Positions 32,012 through 41,184 of a DNA stretch of 56,718 nt are shown here, piece by piece. The translations under genes were made by a program, and so were the position numbers. The stretch spans positions 1 to 56,718 of the forward strand of contig VSNR01000004.1 of assembly GCA_009774345.1 (NCBI GenBank), given 5' to 3'. Position 1 is the stretch's first letter. Every line of letters starts with the position of its first letter. The DNA comes from Lachnospiraceae bacterium. GTDB lineage: Bacteria > Bacillota > Clostridia > Lachnospirales > Lachnospiraceae. Below the pieces are notes generated by a model that was not told the origin of the DNA, searched no databases, and saw nothing but the letters and a program-made list of their open reading frames with translations.

Positions 32012-33355
32012 ATGGGACAGATGACACTATTTGACAGGGAGCTGCCGCAGCCGCTTGCGGCGCGGCTGCGCCCGCAGTCTTTGGAAGAATATGCAGGGCA
32101 GACACACCTGCTTGGCAAGGGAAAAGTGCTGCGCCGTTTAATAGAGAGCGATCAGGTCTCCTCCATGATTTTCTGGGGACCGCCCGGCGTAGGCAAGACG
32201 ACGCTCGCGCGCATCATCGCAGGCAGGACGAAATCTGCCTTTATTGATTTCTCGGCGGTGACAAGCGGCATCAAGGAAATCCGCACCGTGATGGAGCAGG
32301 CAGAGCAGAACCGCCGCTTTGGCGAGCGGACGATCATTTTCGTGGACGAGATTCACCGTTTTAACAAAGCACAGCAGGACGCCTTTCTGCCGTTTGTGGA
32401 GAAAGGCAGTATTATTTTGATTGGTGCGACGACAGAGAATCCGTCGTTTGAGATTAACAGCGCGCTCTTGTCGCGGTGCAAGGTATTTGTGCTCCACGCG
32501 CTCACAGAGGAGGAGCTCTCGGCGCTGCTGGCACGTGCGCTTACAGATGACAGAGGCTTTGGCATGCAGCAGGTGCATATATCGGATGAGATGCTTCACG
32601 CGATAGCAGCCTTTGCAAACGGAGATGCAAGAACGGCGCTCTCAACGCTGGAAATGGTCGTTTTAAATGGCGAAATTGACGAAAACGGAGCAGTCACAGT
32701 CACAGCGGAGACGTTAGAGCAGTGCACTGCCAAAAAGTCCTTATTGTATGATAAAAAGGGAGAGGAGCACTACAATCTGATCTCGGCGCTGCACAAATCC
32801 ATGCGCAATTCAGACCCGGATGCCGCAGTGTACTGGCTTGCCCGCATGTTGGAAGCAGGCGAGGACCCGCTGTATGTGGCAAGGCGTGTCACGCGCTTTG
32901 CAAGTGAGGACGTGGGACTTGCAGACCCGCAGGCGCTCACGATTGCCGTGGCAGCATATCAGGCGTGCCATTTCATCGGGATGCCCGAGTGCAGTGTGCA
33001 CCTGACACAGGCGGTCGTCTATCTGTCGCTTGCACCCAAGTCCAACGCGCTCTACATGGCATATGAACATGCGAAACTGGATGCCCTAGAGCAGCTTGCC
33101 GAACCGGTGCCGCTCGTGATACGCAATGCAGTCACAGAGCTGATGGGCGCACTGGACTATGGAAAAGGCTATCAGTACGCCCATGACACCGAGGAGAAGA
33201 TCGCGCATATGCAGTGTCTGCCGGATTCCCTTCTGGACAGGCGGTATTACCAGCCGACCACGCAGGGGCAGGAGGCAGCTTATAAAAAGCGGCTGGAACA
33301 GATTATGGACTGGAAGGCGCAGGACAAAGTTCGCACTCCCGGAAAAGATGATTGA
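32012..33355 (+). CDS. rarA: Replication-associated recombination protein A (RarA/MgsA)
   Basis: The 447-residue AAA+ ATPase has an N-terminal MTLFD..LPQPLAARLRP segment. Walker A is GPPGVGKTT (about 56-64), Walker B is IIFVDEIHRFNK, and GATTENPSFEIN is sensor 1. The C-terminal MgsA domain has RMLEAGEDPLYVARR. It acts at stalled replication forks and in recombination. The ribosome site is weak; ATG 32021 is a second possible start. Its last 53 bp overlap the convergent dus gene. Confidence 0.95.
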   Translation: MGQMTLFDRELPQPLAARLRPQSLEEYAGQTHLLGKGKVLRRLIESDQVSSMIFWGPPGVGKTTLARIIAGRTKSAFIDFSAVTSGIKEIRTVMEQAEQNRRFGERTIIFVDEIHRFNKAQQDAFLPFVEKGSIILIGATTENPSFEINSALLSRCKVFVLHALTEEELSALLARALTDDRGFGMQQVHISDEMLHAIAAFANGDARTALSTLEMVVLNGEIDENGAVTVTAETLEQCTAKKSLLYDKKGEEHYNLISALHKSMRNSDPDAAVYWLARMLEAGEDPLYVARRVTRFASEDVGLADPQALTIAVAAYQACHFIGMPECSVHLTQAVVYLSLAPKSNALYMAYEHAKLDALEQLAEPVPLVIRNAVTELMGALDYGKGYQYAHDTEEKIAHMQCLPDSLLDRRYYQPTTQGQEAAYKKRLEQIMDWKAQDKVRTPGKDD

Positions 33356-34289
33356 CCGCAATATGATATTCTGTGTAGTTGGATGCCTTGCGGATTTTCT
33401 TTAAGTGCTTGTCAGGGGCGGCAAAACTTTCACTCAGATACGTCCACAGATCTTTCATCTTGAAAAGGGTGGGCGTCTCTCCCGGCATTTGTGCGGCATA
33501 ACCCTCAAAGATTTCGTCATGGAAGGCTTTGAGGGTTTCTATTTTAAGAGATTCTGTTTTCAGCGGTTCTTTTGGGCAGGTACATTCCGGGGTGCACTGT
33601 CTAAGCTGTGCCGGCAGCGCCGGATTTTTCAGGATGCCGCGCCCGATCATGATACGGTCTGTCTGCGGCAGTCTGTCTAACAGGGTTTCATAGCTTTTTT
33701 TCGAGACGATATCGCCGTTGTAGCACAGAGGCGTGTGTGGCAGCGCTGCCACGGCAGCCTCGAAGGCTTCTGCGTGCGGTTGGTACTGATAAAATTCTTT
33801 TTGCAGGCGCGGGTGGATGATCAGCTCCGCTAATGGATATTTCTGGTATATCTCAAGAATGCGCGTCCACTCCGCGACGGATTCGATGCCAATCCTTGTC
33901 TTGATGGAAATGCGGACAGGGGACTTCTCGTATATTTCGTATAAAAAGCGCTCCAGCGCATCCGGGACGCTCAAAAATCCAGCGCCGCGCTTTCTGGAAA
34001 CGACGGTGCCAGAGGGACAGCCGAGGTTGAGATTTACAGTCTGATAGCCGTAGCCTGCGATTTTTCCGGCAATCAGTAAAAACTCTTCCGCGCGGTTTGT
34101 CAGAATCTGCGGCACGACATTCAGATTTTGATTGTGCTCTGGCAGGATTTCGTTCAGTTCTCGTCGGTTTAATTTTTTGCTGGCGATAAACGGCGTGAAA
34201 TACTTGTCGATGCCGCCGAAGTGATGATGGTATGCATTTCTATAAATATAGGTAGTGATTCCCTCCATGGGGGCTAAATAAATTTTCAT
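33303..34289 (-). CDS. dus: tRNA-dihydrouridine synthase
   Basis: The 328-residue flavoenzyme has IYLAPMEGIT at the start (FMN site), LNLGCPSGTVV with the catalytic Cys, ISIKTRIG, ELIIHPR and YNGDI. A short C-terminal helical domain follows. It reduces uridines in the D-loop of tRNA with FMN and NADPH. ATG 34289 is chosen because AGGAG precedes it by 4-5 bp and the motif follows at once; the frame is open to 34334. The gene overlaps the 3' end of rarA by 53 bp on the opposite strand, so both C-termini are encoded on the same DNA. Confidence 0.93.
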   Translation of the reverse strand: MKIYLAPMEGITTYIYRNAYHHHFGGIDKYFTPFIASKKLNRRELNEILPEHNQNLNVVPQILTNRAEEFLLIAGKIAGYGYQTVNLNLGCPSGTVVSRKRGAGFLSVPDALERFLYEIYEKSPVRISIKTRIGIESVAEWTRILEIYQKYPLAELIIHPRLQKEFYQYQPHAEAFEAAVAALPHTPLCYNGDIVSKKSYETLLDRLPQTDRIMIGRGILKNPALPAQLRQCTPECTCPKEPLKTESLKIETLKAFHDEIFEGYAAQMPGETPTLFKMKDLWTYLSESFAAPDKHLKKIRKASNYTEYHIAVNHLFRECELCPAPSSP

Positions 34290-34332
34290 AAGACTCCTAT
34301 CTGAATTTGAATCAAAATGATGTACTAGCCTC

Positions 34333-34360
34333 ATTATAAACGATAGAATTGGATTGTCAA
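34333..34360 (-). promoter_or_regulatory. Sigma-A promoter of dus
   Basis: On the minus strand a perfect TTGACA (34360-34355), a 16-bp spacer and a perfect TATAAT (34338-34333), 44 bp before the start codon. Confidence 0.85.
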
Positions 34361-34501
34361 CTTTTAGGAGTTCCTTAATCTGTTTTTAATCTAAACCGCA
34401 TTTTTGATTAATTTTGATTGTTTATAGTAATATCATCAACAGTGAGCAGCAAAAAACACTGAGAACTGATATAAGAGCAAATGCAAAAAGGAGAGAAAAA
34501 A

Positions 34502-35041
34502 ATGGATAATTTTGAAAAGGTAGAAAAGTTAAGAGAACATGCAAATGTGACCTATGAGGAGGCAAAGCAGGCACTGGAAAACAGCAACTGGGATATCCTC
34601 GACGCGATGATTTACTTAGAGCAGGGCGGAAAAGTACATGGACCGGAGCAGTCAAGCTACACGACACAGACAGAGAAGGTAAAGATTGATATTGAGGAGA
34701 AGGAGAGCAAATCCACCTTTTCTGACAACCTGAAACGGTTCGGAGACTGGTGTCTGGGGCTGATCGAGAAAGGAAACAACAACAGTTTCTGCGTGGAGCG
34801 TGACAACAAGGAAATATTCCGTATGCCGATTACCCTGCTGGTGGTACTGCTGTTCTTTTCATTTTGGGTGATCGTTCCGCTACTGGTGGTTGGGCTGTTC
34901 TTTAATATGAGATATCAGTTTACGGGACCGGATGTAAGAAGCGTGGACATTGATCTCAATAAGGCGATGGACAGTGCGGCGGAAGCGGCGGAGAGCATCA
35001 AGAGCGAGTTTGGCGGCGCAGCAAAGGACGAGGAGAATTAA
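34502..35041 (+). CDS. DUF4342-type protein with UBA/TS-N-like domain and membrane helix
   Basis: The 179-residue protein starts with a UBA-like three-helix fold (about 1-45: FEKVEKLREHANVTYEEAKQALE, then WDILDAMIYLE), as in EF-Ts and DUF4342 proteins. A polar linker is followed by a hydrophobic stretch (about 107-133) forming one or two membrane helices. A short helical cytoplasmic tail with repeated Ala/Glu ends it. It is common in Clostridia; function is unknown. AAAGGAG precedes ATG 34502 (the frame is open from 34481). A terminator follows, so it is likely a single-gene unit. Confidence 0.75.
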   Translation: MDNFEKVEKLREHANVTYEEAKQALENSNWDILDAMIYLEQGGKVHGPEQSSYTTQTEKVKIDIEEKESKSTFSDNLKRFGDWCLGLIEKGNNNSFCVERDNKEIFRMPITLLVVLLFFSFWVIVPLLVVGLFFNMRYQFTGPDVRSVDIDLNKAMDSAAEAAESIKSEFGGAAKDEEN

Positions 35042-35049
35042 TTTTATAT

Positions 35050-35100
35050 ACGAAAGAAACAGGCTGACTATTTCGGATAGTCGGTCTTTCGTGCATTTTT
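35050..35100 (+). terminator. Rho-independent terminator after the DUF4342 gene
   Basis: ACGAAAGA (35050-35057) pairs with TCTTTCGT (35085-35092), and CTGACTAT pairs with ATAGTCGG around a TTCGG loop. TTTTT follows at 35096-35100. Confidence 0.8.
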
Positions 35101-35172
35101 ATAAACAGACGTGGTGGGAATATGCACCCAAAGCAGTGTGCGGGTGGTGGAAAAGCGTAAGAGGAGGAAGAC

Positions 35173-35856
35173 ATGGCAGTGACAGTTTTGATCGTGGAGG
35201 ATGAGGAGAAGATTGGGCGTTTTCTGGAATTGGAGCTTCTGCATGAGGGCTATGAGGTCATGAAGGCGGTCAATGGCAGAGATGGGCTTGAGAAGGCGCT
35301 TGGCGGCAGGGCAGATCTGGTGGTGCTGGATGTGATGCTGCCGGAATTAAATGGGTTTGAGGTGCTGCGGCGGCTGCGCAAAAATTCTGACATCCCTGTC
35401 ATTATGCTCACGGCGCGCGATGAGGTGATGGATAAGGTTGCCGGGCTGGACGGCGGTGCGGACGACTACATGACAAAGCCGTTTGCCATCGAGGAGCTGC
35501 TTGCGCGCATCCGCTTGGTGCTCAAGAAACGCGGCGGTGCGGTCAGTGAAGACAAGAGTCATCTTGGAATAGGGAAGCTTCATATGGATGTGCAGCGTTA
35601 TGAGGTCAGCTATGACGGGCAGCAGATCGAGCTGACACACCGGGAGTTTGAGCTGCTGCGCGTGCTGTTGGAGAATAAAAATATTGTGATCTCAAGAGAT
35701 ACGCTGCTTGAAAAGGTGTGCGGGTATGACTATATGGGTGAAACCAATATTATTGATGTGTATGTCCGCTATCTTCGCAGTAAGATTGATGATGTGTATC
35801 GGGTGAAGATTATCCAGACCGTGCGCGGTGTGGGATACTGTATCAAGGATGAGTAA
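35173..35856 (+). CDS. OmpR-family response regulator
   Basis: The 227-residue protein has a receiver domain with E9/D10, the phospho-acceptor D53 (VVLDVMLPE), the switch Thr in MLTARD, and K-P in MTKPF. A winged-helix OmpR/PhoB DNA-binding domain follows (ELTHREFELLRVLLEN to VRGVGYCI). AGGAGG precedes ATG 35173. The partner histidine kinase starts 11 bp downstream. The signal and target genes are unknown. Confidence 0.95.
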   Translation: MAVTVLIVEDEEKIGRFLELELLHEGYEVMKAVNGRDGLEKALGGRADLVVLDVMLPELNGFEVLRRLRKNSDIPVIMLTARDEVMDKVAGLDGGADDYMTKPFAIEELLARIRLVLKKRGGAVSEDKSHLGIGKLHMDVQRYEVSYDGQQIELTHREFELLRVLLENKNIVISRDTLLEKVCGYDYMGETNIIDVYVRYLRSKIDDVYRVKIIQTVRGVGYCIKDE

Positions 35857-35867
35857 GGGGTAGAAAC

Positions 35868-37145
35868 ATGAAAAAGAGACCATTTGATACCGTGCGGGTA
35901 ACTTCTATTGCCAGAAAGATTAATCTGAATTATATGGGACGTCTGTTTATGACCTATATTACATTGGATATTTTTTTGTTTGGACTGCTGGCGGCAATTT
36001 TTATCGTGGGTATGGATATGCAGATGGCAGGAAACTTTTCCTTTCATTATACAAGAGAATTTTCGTATAAGATTGACCTGTGGAGTGCGGTCTATACCGT
36101 GTCGGACAGCGCGGGGCAGGTATTGTATCAGATTCCGGCAGGCATGTGGTTTTACCTGTTTCGCATGGGCGCCTTGGTGCTCATGGTGATGCAGATTCTG
36201 GATTTAATTATGATGGCTTTTTCCGGTACGGCGCAGGTGCGCAGGGAACTTCGCCCGCTGAACCAGATCGCGGCGCGGGCGCAGGAGCTCAGCGAGATGG
36301 CATTTGACGAGACAAAGTATCACAGTCTGGAAGATGCGATCTCCAATCTCAGGGTCGATGCCATGGAAAATGGTATCCATATGCACGACAAGGATTTGCA
36401 GGGGATTGAGACTGCCCTGAATGGACTGCTTGAGCGCATCCGCGCCTCGTATAAACAGCAGACGCAGTTTGTGTCAGACGCCTCGCATGAACTGCGCACG
36501 CCGATCGCGGTGATACAGGGCTATGTCAACATGCTTGACCGCTGGGGAAAGAAGGACACGGCGATCTTAGAGGAGTCCATTGAGGCGATCAAAAATGAAG
36601 CCAATCACATGCAGAAGCTGGTGGAGCAGCTCTTGTTTCTGGCGCGCGGCGACTCGAACCGGCAGAATCTGGACATGAAAAATCAGGAGCTGAACAGTAT
36701 TTTGCGGGAGGTCTATGAGGAATCGCTGATGATTGATGAAAATCACCGCTATCGCTTTGAGGAGTCTGGTACTGTCGAGGTATACGGCGACAGTGATATG
36801 CTCAAGCAGTCGGCAAGGATTCTCATCGACAATGCGGCAAAGTACACAAAACAGGGCGAGGAGATTTTGATACGCGTGGGCGCATGGAAGGACGGTTCGC
36901 CCTTTTATGGCATACAGGACAATGGAATCGGCATGTCGCAGGAGGATGTCGCGCACGCGTTTGACCGTTTCTACAGGGCGGACTCCGTGCGCAACAGCAA
37001 GACAGGCGGCACAGGGCTTGGGCTGTCGATTGCGAAGTGGATTGTGGATAAGCATCAGGGGTATTATGATATCGTGAGCCGCGAGGGGCTGGGGACACGG
37101 TTTAGTGTGGTGTTTCCGCGGTATACAGCGCAGGAGCGGCAGTGA
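35868..37145 (+). CDS. Sensor histidine kinase
   Basis: The 425-residue membrane kinase has helices at about 24-47 and 95-116, with a short outside loop of roughly 45 residues between. A HAMP-like region follows, then HisKA with SDASHELRTPIAVIQGY (the phosphorylated His) and HATPase_c with DNAAKYTKQ, DNGIGMSQ and GTGLGLSIA. It forms a two-component system with the regulator encoded just upstream. Its 3' end overlaps the opposite-strand small membrane protein gene by 44 bp. Confidence 0.95.
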   Translation: MKKRPFDTVRVTSIARKINLNYMGRLFMTYITLDIFLFGLLAAIFIVGMDMQMAGNFSFHYTREFSYKIDLWSAVYTVSDSAGQVLYQIPAGMWFYLFRMGALVLMVMQILDLIMMAFSGTAQVRRELRPLNQIAARAQELSEMAFDETKYHSLEDAISNLRVDAMENGIHMHDKDLQGIETALNGLLERIRASYKQQTQFVSDASHELRTPIAVIQGYVNMLDRWGKKDTAILEESIEAIKNEANHMQKLVEQLLFLARGDSNRQNLDMKNQELNSILREVYEESLMIDENHRYRFEESGTVEVYGDSDMLKQSARILIDNAAKYTKQGEEILIRVGAWKDGSPFYGIQDNGIGMSQEDVAHAFDRFYRADSVRNSKTGGTGLGLSIAKWIVDKHQGYYDIVSREGLGTRFSVVFPRYTAQERQ

Positions 37146-37419
37146 CGGCGGAGAGGTCCTCGGTGGGGATATCCAGCAGCGGAGCAGTCAATAGGCTCAG
37201 ATTGCAGAGCAGCCAGATCACCAGCAGTAAGACCGCAAATAGATAGGCAAGGATTCTCAGGATACGCAGGACAGGGGGCGTTTTTTTCCTGCACTGGTCG
37301 GCGATTTTCTTATAATAAGCATCGGCGGCAATAGTTGGGGGCTGGCAGTCGGACTTTAATGATTCCAATACCTGCTGCCGATGCAGGATTTCGATGATTT
37401 CCTGATGATGTTGATTCAT
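37102..37419 (-). CDS. Small membrane protein of unknown function
   Basis: The roughly 105-residue protein has a polar N-terminus rich in His, Gln and Glu, one strong membrane helix (about 57-78: LRILAYLFAVLLLVIWLLC), and a Ser/Thr/Ala-rich tail. I do not recognise a family. ATG 37419 is preferred because AAAGGA lies before it at workable distance; ATG 37431 would abut that site. It lies downstream of the kinase-like gene on the same strand and overlaps the convergent histidine kinase by 44 bp. Confidence 0.55.
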   Translation of the reverse strand: MNQHHQEIIEILHRQQVLESLKSDCQPPTIAADAYYKKIADQCRKKTPPVLRILRILAYLFAVLLLVIWLLCNLSLLTAPLLDIPTEDLSAVTAAPALYTAETPH

Positions 37420-37473
37420 TTTCTGAGACATCCTTTCTTGATTAAAGTAGACTTAAACGTAGAAAAACAGGGT

Positions 37474-38670
37474 TTATATGAGAAAACTTGCTGTTAAGAT
37501 CGGCAGGAGGACTCCTAGGATTCTGATGACAACCCCTATCCACGGATGCTGGTCTCTGATAGATGTATAGGGATAGAAAAGATTGCCCAACAGAAAGATA
37601 TCCAGCCCAAATACAGGTATCAGTATCATCAGGACAGATGTCAGTATCTGTTTGAAATCCGTATAGAGAGCAGCAGGCAGGGACATGCCGATCGCACAGT
37701 AATAGTATGAAGCGATACCTATATACAAAGGATTTTCGGTTCGAAAACCAGGAATCCTGTGCGGGAATTTGCTCGGCGAGAGAAGTTCAATCACAAGCAG
37801 GATTTCTTTTTTCAGGTGTGTGGCGCTTCGGTAGCGGTGGGCGTAATCCAGCGTGCATTTGTTGATGATTCTGCGAACACGGGGGCTGAGCTTTTCTGGT
37901 GCGGACTCTTTTGGGGAGTTTCCAGTCAGCATGTAGCAAAGAATACAGCCAAGGGAGTAGAGATCTGCGCGGTCTGTGGGATATTTATAATCCAGCGTTT
38001 CCGGTGCAGTATAATTGATCGTGCCCTCTGCGACAGTGACTTTATGGTTTTGATTTTTTTGTTTTCTGGCAATGTCAAAATCGATGATCTTCATGGCGAC
38101 CGTGTGATGAATGCCCGGGATTTTGGGATAGGGGCAGTCTGTCAGAGGGAATCGGTCCGTGAGCATGATATTCTGCGGAGAGAGATCACCGTGTACGATG
38201 TGAAGCCTGCACAGCGTTTCGAGTCCTTCACATAACTGCATCGCAAAGATCAGCGCCTCCAGTTCGGTCAGACATCCGAATTGGCAGATATAATCCTCCA
38301 GAGAAAGATTGTGCTGTTCACACAGTGTTTGGGTGGTGTACTGAAGGGAGGACGGCTTGCGGATAAACTCATTCAGGGTAATATAAAAACTGCCTGCGGG
38401 AAGGACGCCGTAGACTGTCTCGAGGTATGGATTCCAGATCGCACTGATTTTTTTGTAATTTTCTGCTTGTTCTTTCATGATCTCTTTGATGACGAGTGCG
38501 GTCATGTCTGGTGCCATGACTGCGTACTCATCTCTAAGGATACCAAGGTAAGTGGTATAGTAGTGCTGGTCGCGCTTGCGTTTGGGCGCTGAGAGCTGGT
38601 CAATAAAATCAAAGTCGATATAGTCATCCAAGAGCGCCTGTATATCAAGGATACGCAATGATTCTTTCAT
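37474..38670 (-). CDS. Serine/threonine-type protein kinase with C-terminal membrane helices
   Basis: The 398-residue protein has a eukaryotic-like kinase domain: Lys in ALVIKEI (VAIK place), the catalytic loop VHGDLSPQNIML (HGD instead of HRD), IIDFDIAR (DFD instead of DFG), and APETLD with DRADLYSLGCILCYMLTG. The last 85 residues hold about three hydrophobic helices, so the kinase is membrane-anchored at its C-terminus. It starts inside the stop of the HTH gene (ATGA overlap), so both are made together. The changed DFG and HRD residues are seen in some active bacterial kinases, so activity is open. Confidence 0.82.
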   Translation of the reverse strand: MKESLRILDIQALLDDYIDFDFIDQLSAPKRKRDQHYYTTYLGILRDEYAVMAPDMTALVIKEIMKEQAENYKKISAIWNPYLETVYGVLPAGSFYITLNEFIRKPSSLQYTTQTLCEQHNLSLEDYICQFGCLTELEALIFAMQLCEGLETLCRLHIVHGDLSPQNIMLTDRFPLTDCPYPKIPGIHHTVAMKIIDFDIARKQKNQNHKVTVAEGTINYTAPETLDYKYPTDRADLYSLGCILCYMLTGNSPKESAPEKLSPRVRRIINKCTLDYAHRYRSATHLKKEILLVIELLSPSKFPHRIPGFRTENPLYIGIASYYYCAIGMSLPAALYTDFKQILTSVLMILIPVFGLDIFLLGNLFYPYTSIRDQHPWIGVVIRILGVLLPILTASFLI

Positions 38671-39110
38671 GGATTTTTCCTCTTGTCGTACAGATCATTC
38701 AGTCCGTTTCGAAGCAGATGTTCATTGGTTTCATCCAACGTCATGCCTTTCTTAATGCACCGGAGAATCTCAAAATCCCGCCGGTTTTTGCTATACAGGT
38801 CTGTGCTGCCCAGACGGTGCAGCATCTGAGAGGTCTCTGGGATCGTATATTTTAGCGTGATGCAGATCGCGATGAGCTTGTCGCGTCCAAATTTTTTCTT
38901 CCCATTCAGAAATTCATTCAAATGTGACGACGAAATGTAACATGCAGTCGCAAACTTTGAAAAGCTTTTGAACTTGTCTAAGATTGCGCGGGACAACTGA
39001 TTGAGCTGAGCTTTGGGTTCCACAAAGTCGATCGCATTTGTATCAATGGTGTTTCCGTTTTCTATTTCTTTTAATATTTCTTCTGTACTTAATTTTTTCT
39101 GATAATTCAT
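38667..39110 (-). CDS. Helix-turn-helix protein coupled to the kinase
   Basis: The 147-residue protein has an acidic N-terminal arm and a central XRE-like helix-turn-helix (FSKFATACYISSSHLNEFLNGKKKFGRDKLIAIC). A C-terminal helical segment with NRRDFEILRCIKKGMTLDETNE follows. It overlaps the kinase gene by 4 bp, so it is likely either the kinase's substrate or the regulator of the same pathway; this is inferred from coupling only. AGAGGA lies before ATG 39110. A palindrome upstream (39134-39150) could be its operator. Confidence 0.75.
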   Translation of the reverse strand: MNYQKKLSTEEILKEIENGNTIDTNAIDFVEPKAQLNQLSRAILDKFKSFSKFATACYISSSHLNEFLNGKKKFGRDKLIAICITLKYTIPETSQMLHRLGSTDLYSKNRRDFEILRCIKKGMTLDETNEHLLRNGLNDLYDKRKNP

Positions 39111-39133
39111 CGTATTTCCTCTTATTCTAAAGT

Positions 39134-39150
39134 ATTCGCTGACAGCGAAT
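39134..39150. promoter_or_regulatory. 17-bp dyad upstream of the HTH/kinase pair
   Basis: ATTCGCT-GAC-AGCGAAT is a perfect 7-bp inverted repeat with a 3-bp centre, 24 bp upstream of the HTH start codon. It is a possible operator of the HTH protein. No clear -35/-10 pair could be placed with certainty. Confidence 0.4.
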
Positions 39151-39263
39151 GACAGAATTTTTCATAAGCAGTATGATTAGTATGATGAATGCGATATCTA
39201 TTTGCATAGCATAGCAGGGAATGTATGTTAAGTCAATCATTTTTTATTAACTGGGGGGAAATG

Positions 39264-40844
39264 ATGAAATTATTGGGGAAAATTGTCAGATGGATTCTTG
39301 GGGTTTTATGGATTTTATGCGGGGTGTCGGCGGCGGGGGCAAACTGCCTTGAGACAGGCATTTTATTAGGAATATCGGGGCTGCTGCTGCTACCGCCGGT
39401 CATAAACAAGATACCGGAATTTCGGCATAAGAGGGGAATACTGACCGCAGGCAGTATCGCTGTGTTTTTCCTCTCGTTTGTTTTTATACCACTGCCAGAT
39501 GCATCGGAAGCGGTAGTGGTTGATGATACAGCGGATGAGGCGGCGCAGGCAAAGTCGGAAGTGAAACCAGAGCCAGCATCGGAGCCAGTGCAGTCACAAC
39601 CAGCAAAGCCTGAGCCGTCTGCCAAGAAAAGTAAAGAGAATGCGAAAGACGCGAAAACAGCGGCAAAATCTGAAAAGAAGGAGGAAGCCAGCGAAAAGTT
39701 TGACAAAAAAGCATTAAAAGAATGGCTAGAGGAAAAGCTGTCTCAGAATGAAAGTGTGACTGATAAAGAGCGCAAAAAGTGGGAAAAAGTAAAGGAAGAA
39801 GCGTTTCTGCCAATCTGGAAGGAGATAGTCTTAGAGGATGTCGAGTCTCTGGGAAATGATTATGACAGAATTGTTTATCACATGGAGCAGGCGCAGGATA
39901 TCTATGGAGCGCTTTATGGTTTTGAGGGGAATCAGATCAGCGGTATCAGGCAGATTGTAGACGATCTATCCGCGCTGTTGGACGAAAATAAGCAGCTTAG
40001 GTCAAAATACAGCGCTGATTTGGAAAAAATAAATGCCAATTATCAAGTTGCATCATTTTATATAACACAACGGCTGGAACAGTCTTATTCTGATAACATC
40101 CTTGGCAGGCTGCAAAAGGAGGTTGACAGCTATCAGCCGCAGAATGCATCAGATTGGGTGGCATATGATGTAGAATATATATGGGAGGACACACCGACGG
40201 CGGGTGATACTTTCAGAATTATCCATGTGGATAGCCTGAATCCCTTTCCACAGCAGGGGGCATATGAGGTTGCCTATTATGACACAGGGAGCACGACGCA
40301 GATCAGCAACAGCCGCGGTTTTGTACAGGAGGTTCCGGTTTATCAGATGATCGAAAACACCACAGAATTTGAAAATGACGTCAGTGAGTGTTTGTATATT
40401 AATGGTCTGTGCATGGATAACTATCATTTGTTGAGGCAGATACTCAGCGGAGAGGTTCTGTCTGAGCAGGATGTCTCACAGCTTCCGACAGCGGAGATAG
40501 ACGCCGATAGCGGCAAATTTTTTGTTGGCAAGTGGGCGGATGCAAACAGTGAATGGCTGTATATGGAGATCACCTGTAAGGATGGTGAACATTATCAGAT
40601 CGAAATAAGTGACAGACTGTCCTCCTCAGAGTTTGTCACATGGTCATTCACAGGGGTATATGATGCGCGTATAGATGGGCTGGTGTACAGCGGTGGGAAA
40701 CGCTGCGATCTGTATCAGTTGGAAGAAACGGTAAGCTATACGGATGGAAAAGGAACATTCCTGCACGGCGAGGGTCAATCAATCTTATGGAACGATAATA
40801 AAGAAGGATATGGGGAATATGCCAGCTTTTGGCAGGCAGAGTAA
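39264..40844 (+). CDS. Membrane-anchored protein with charged low-complexity linker
   Basis: The 526-residue protein has two or three N-terminal hydrophobic helices (about 5-22, 27-45, 58-75). A linker of about 80 residues made almost only of Ala, Lys, Glu, Pro and Ser follows, then a globular part with a coiled-coil-like section and a beta-rich end (FVGKWADANSEWLYMEIT to GYGEYASFW). The beta-rich end may be a lipocalin- or DUF-like fold. I do not recognise a named family. ATG 39264 is 5 bp after GGGGGGA; the frame is open to 39225. The convergent XRE gene ends 4 bp after it. Confidence 0.6.
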   Translation: MKLLGKIVRWILGVLWILCGVSAAGANCLETGILLGISGLLLLPPVINKIPEFRHKRGILTAGSIAVFFLSFVFIPLPDASEAVVVDDTADEAAQAKSEVKPEPASEPVQSQPAKPEPSAKKSKENAKDAKTAAKSEKKEEASEKFDKKALKEWLEEKLSQNESVTDKERKKWEKVKEEAFLPIWKEIVLEDVESLGNDYDRIVYHMEQAQDIYGALYGFEGNQISGIRQIVDDLSALLDENKQLRSKYSADLEKINANYQVASFYITQRLEQSYSDNILGRLQKEVDSYQPQNASDWVAYDVEYIWEDTPTAGDTFRIIHVDSLNPFPQQGAYEVAYYDTGSTTQISNSRGFVQEVPVYQMIENTTEFENDVSECLYINGLCMDNYHLLRQILSGEVLSEQDVSQLPTAEIDADSGKFFVGKWADANSEWLYMEITCKDGEHYQIEISDRLSSSEFVTWSFTGVYDARIDGLVYSGGKRCDLYQLEETVSYTDGKGTFLHGEGQSILWNDNKEGYGEYASFWQAE

Positions 40845-40848
40845 ACGT

Positions 40849-41106
40849 TTAAAAGGAAGGATAATCCTCAAAAAAATCTTCAATCGGTTTGTGCAGTACT
40901 TTGGATAATCCGTATAATTCCAGATCAGTGACCGTTCTGCTGCCGTCCTCGATGCGTGATATGGAACCACGACAAATATAAACCGCCTCCGTTTCAAGGC
41001 GATCAGAAAGCATCTGCTGGCTTAGCTTCTGTTCTGTCCTGAATTGCCGCAGTTTCGTGCCAATCATATTGCATTTTTGAACCGGAGTTACAGTGAGCCG
41101 TTTCAT
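40849..41106 (-). CDS. XRE-family helix-turn-helix regulator
   Basis: The 85-residue protein is a single XRE/Cro-C1 domain: IGTKLRQFRTEQKLSQQMLSDRLETE, then ICRGSISRIEDGSRTVTDLELYGLSKVL, with a short acidic end. A start at residue 14 (MIGTKL) is also possible. It is divergent from the 41452-43953 gene group, and the shared intergenic region has three copies of one dyad, which it most likely binds. By analogy with toxin-antitoxin and phage regulators it could repress both its own gene and the divergent operon. Confidence 0.88.
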   Translation of the reverse strand: MKRLTVTPVQKCNMIGTKLRQFRTEQKLSQQMLSDRLETEAVYICRGSISRIEDGSRTVTDLELYGLSKVLHKPIEDFFEDYPSF

Positions 41107-41184
41107 TTTACCACCTATAGATCTTGTACATGCTTAAAAACGTTAAAAATATATTTCATGTTAACATAAAAAATAGAATTACTG

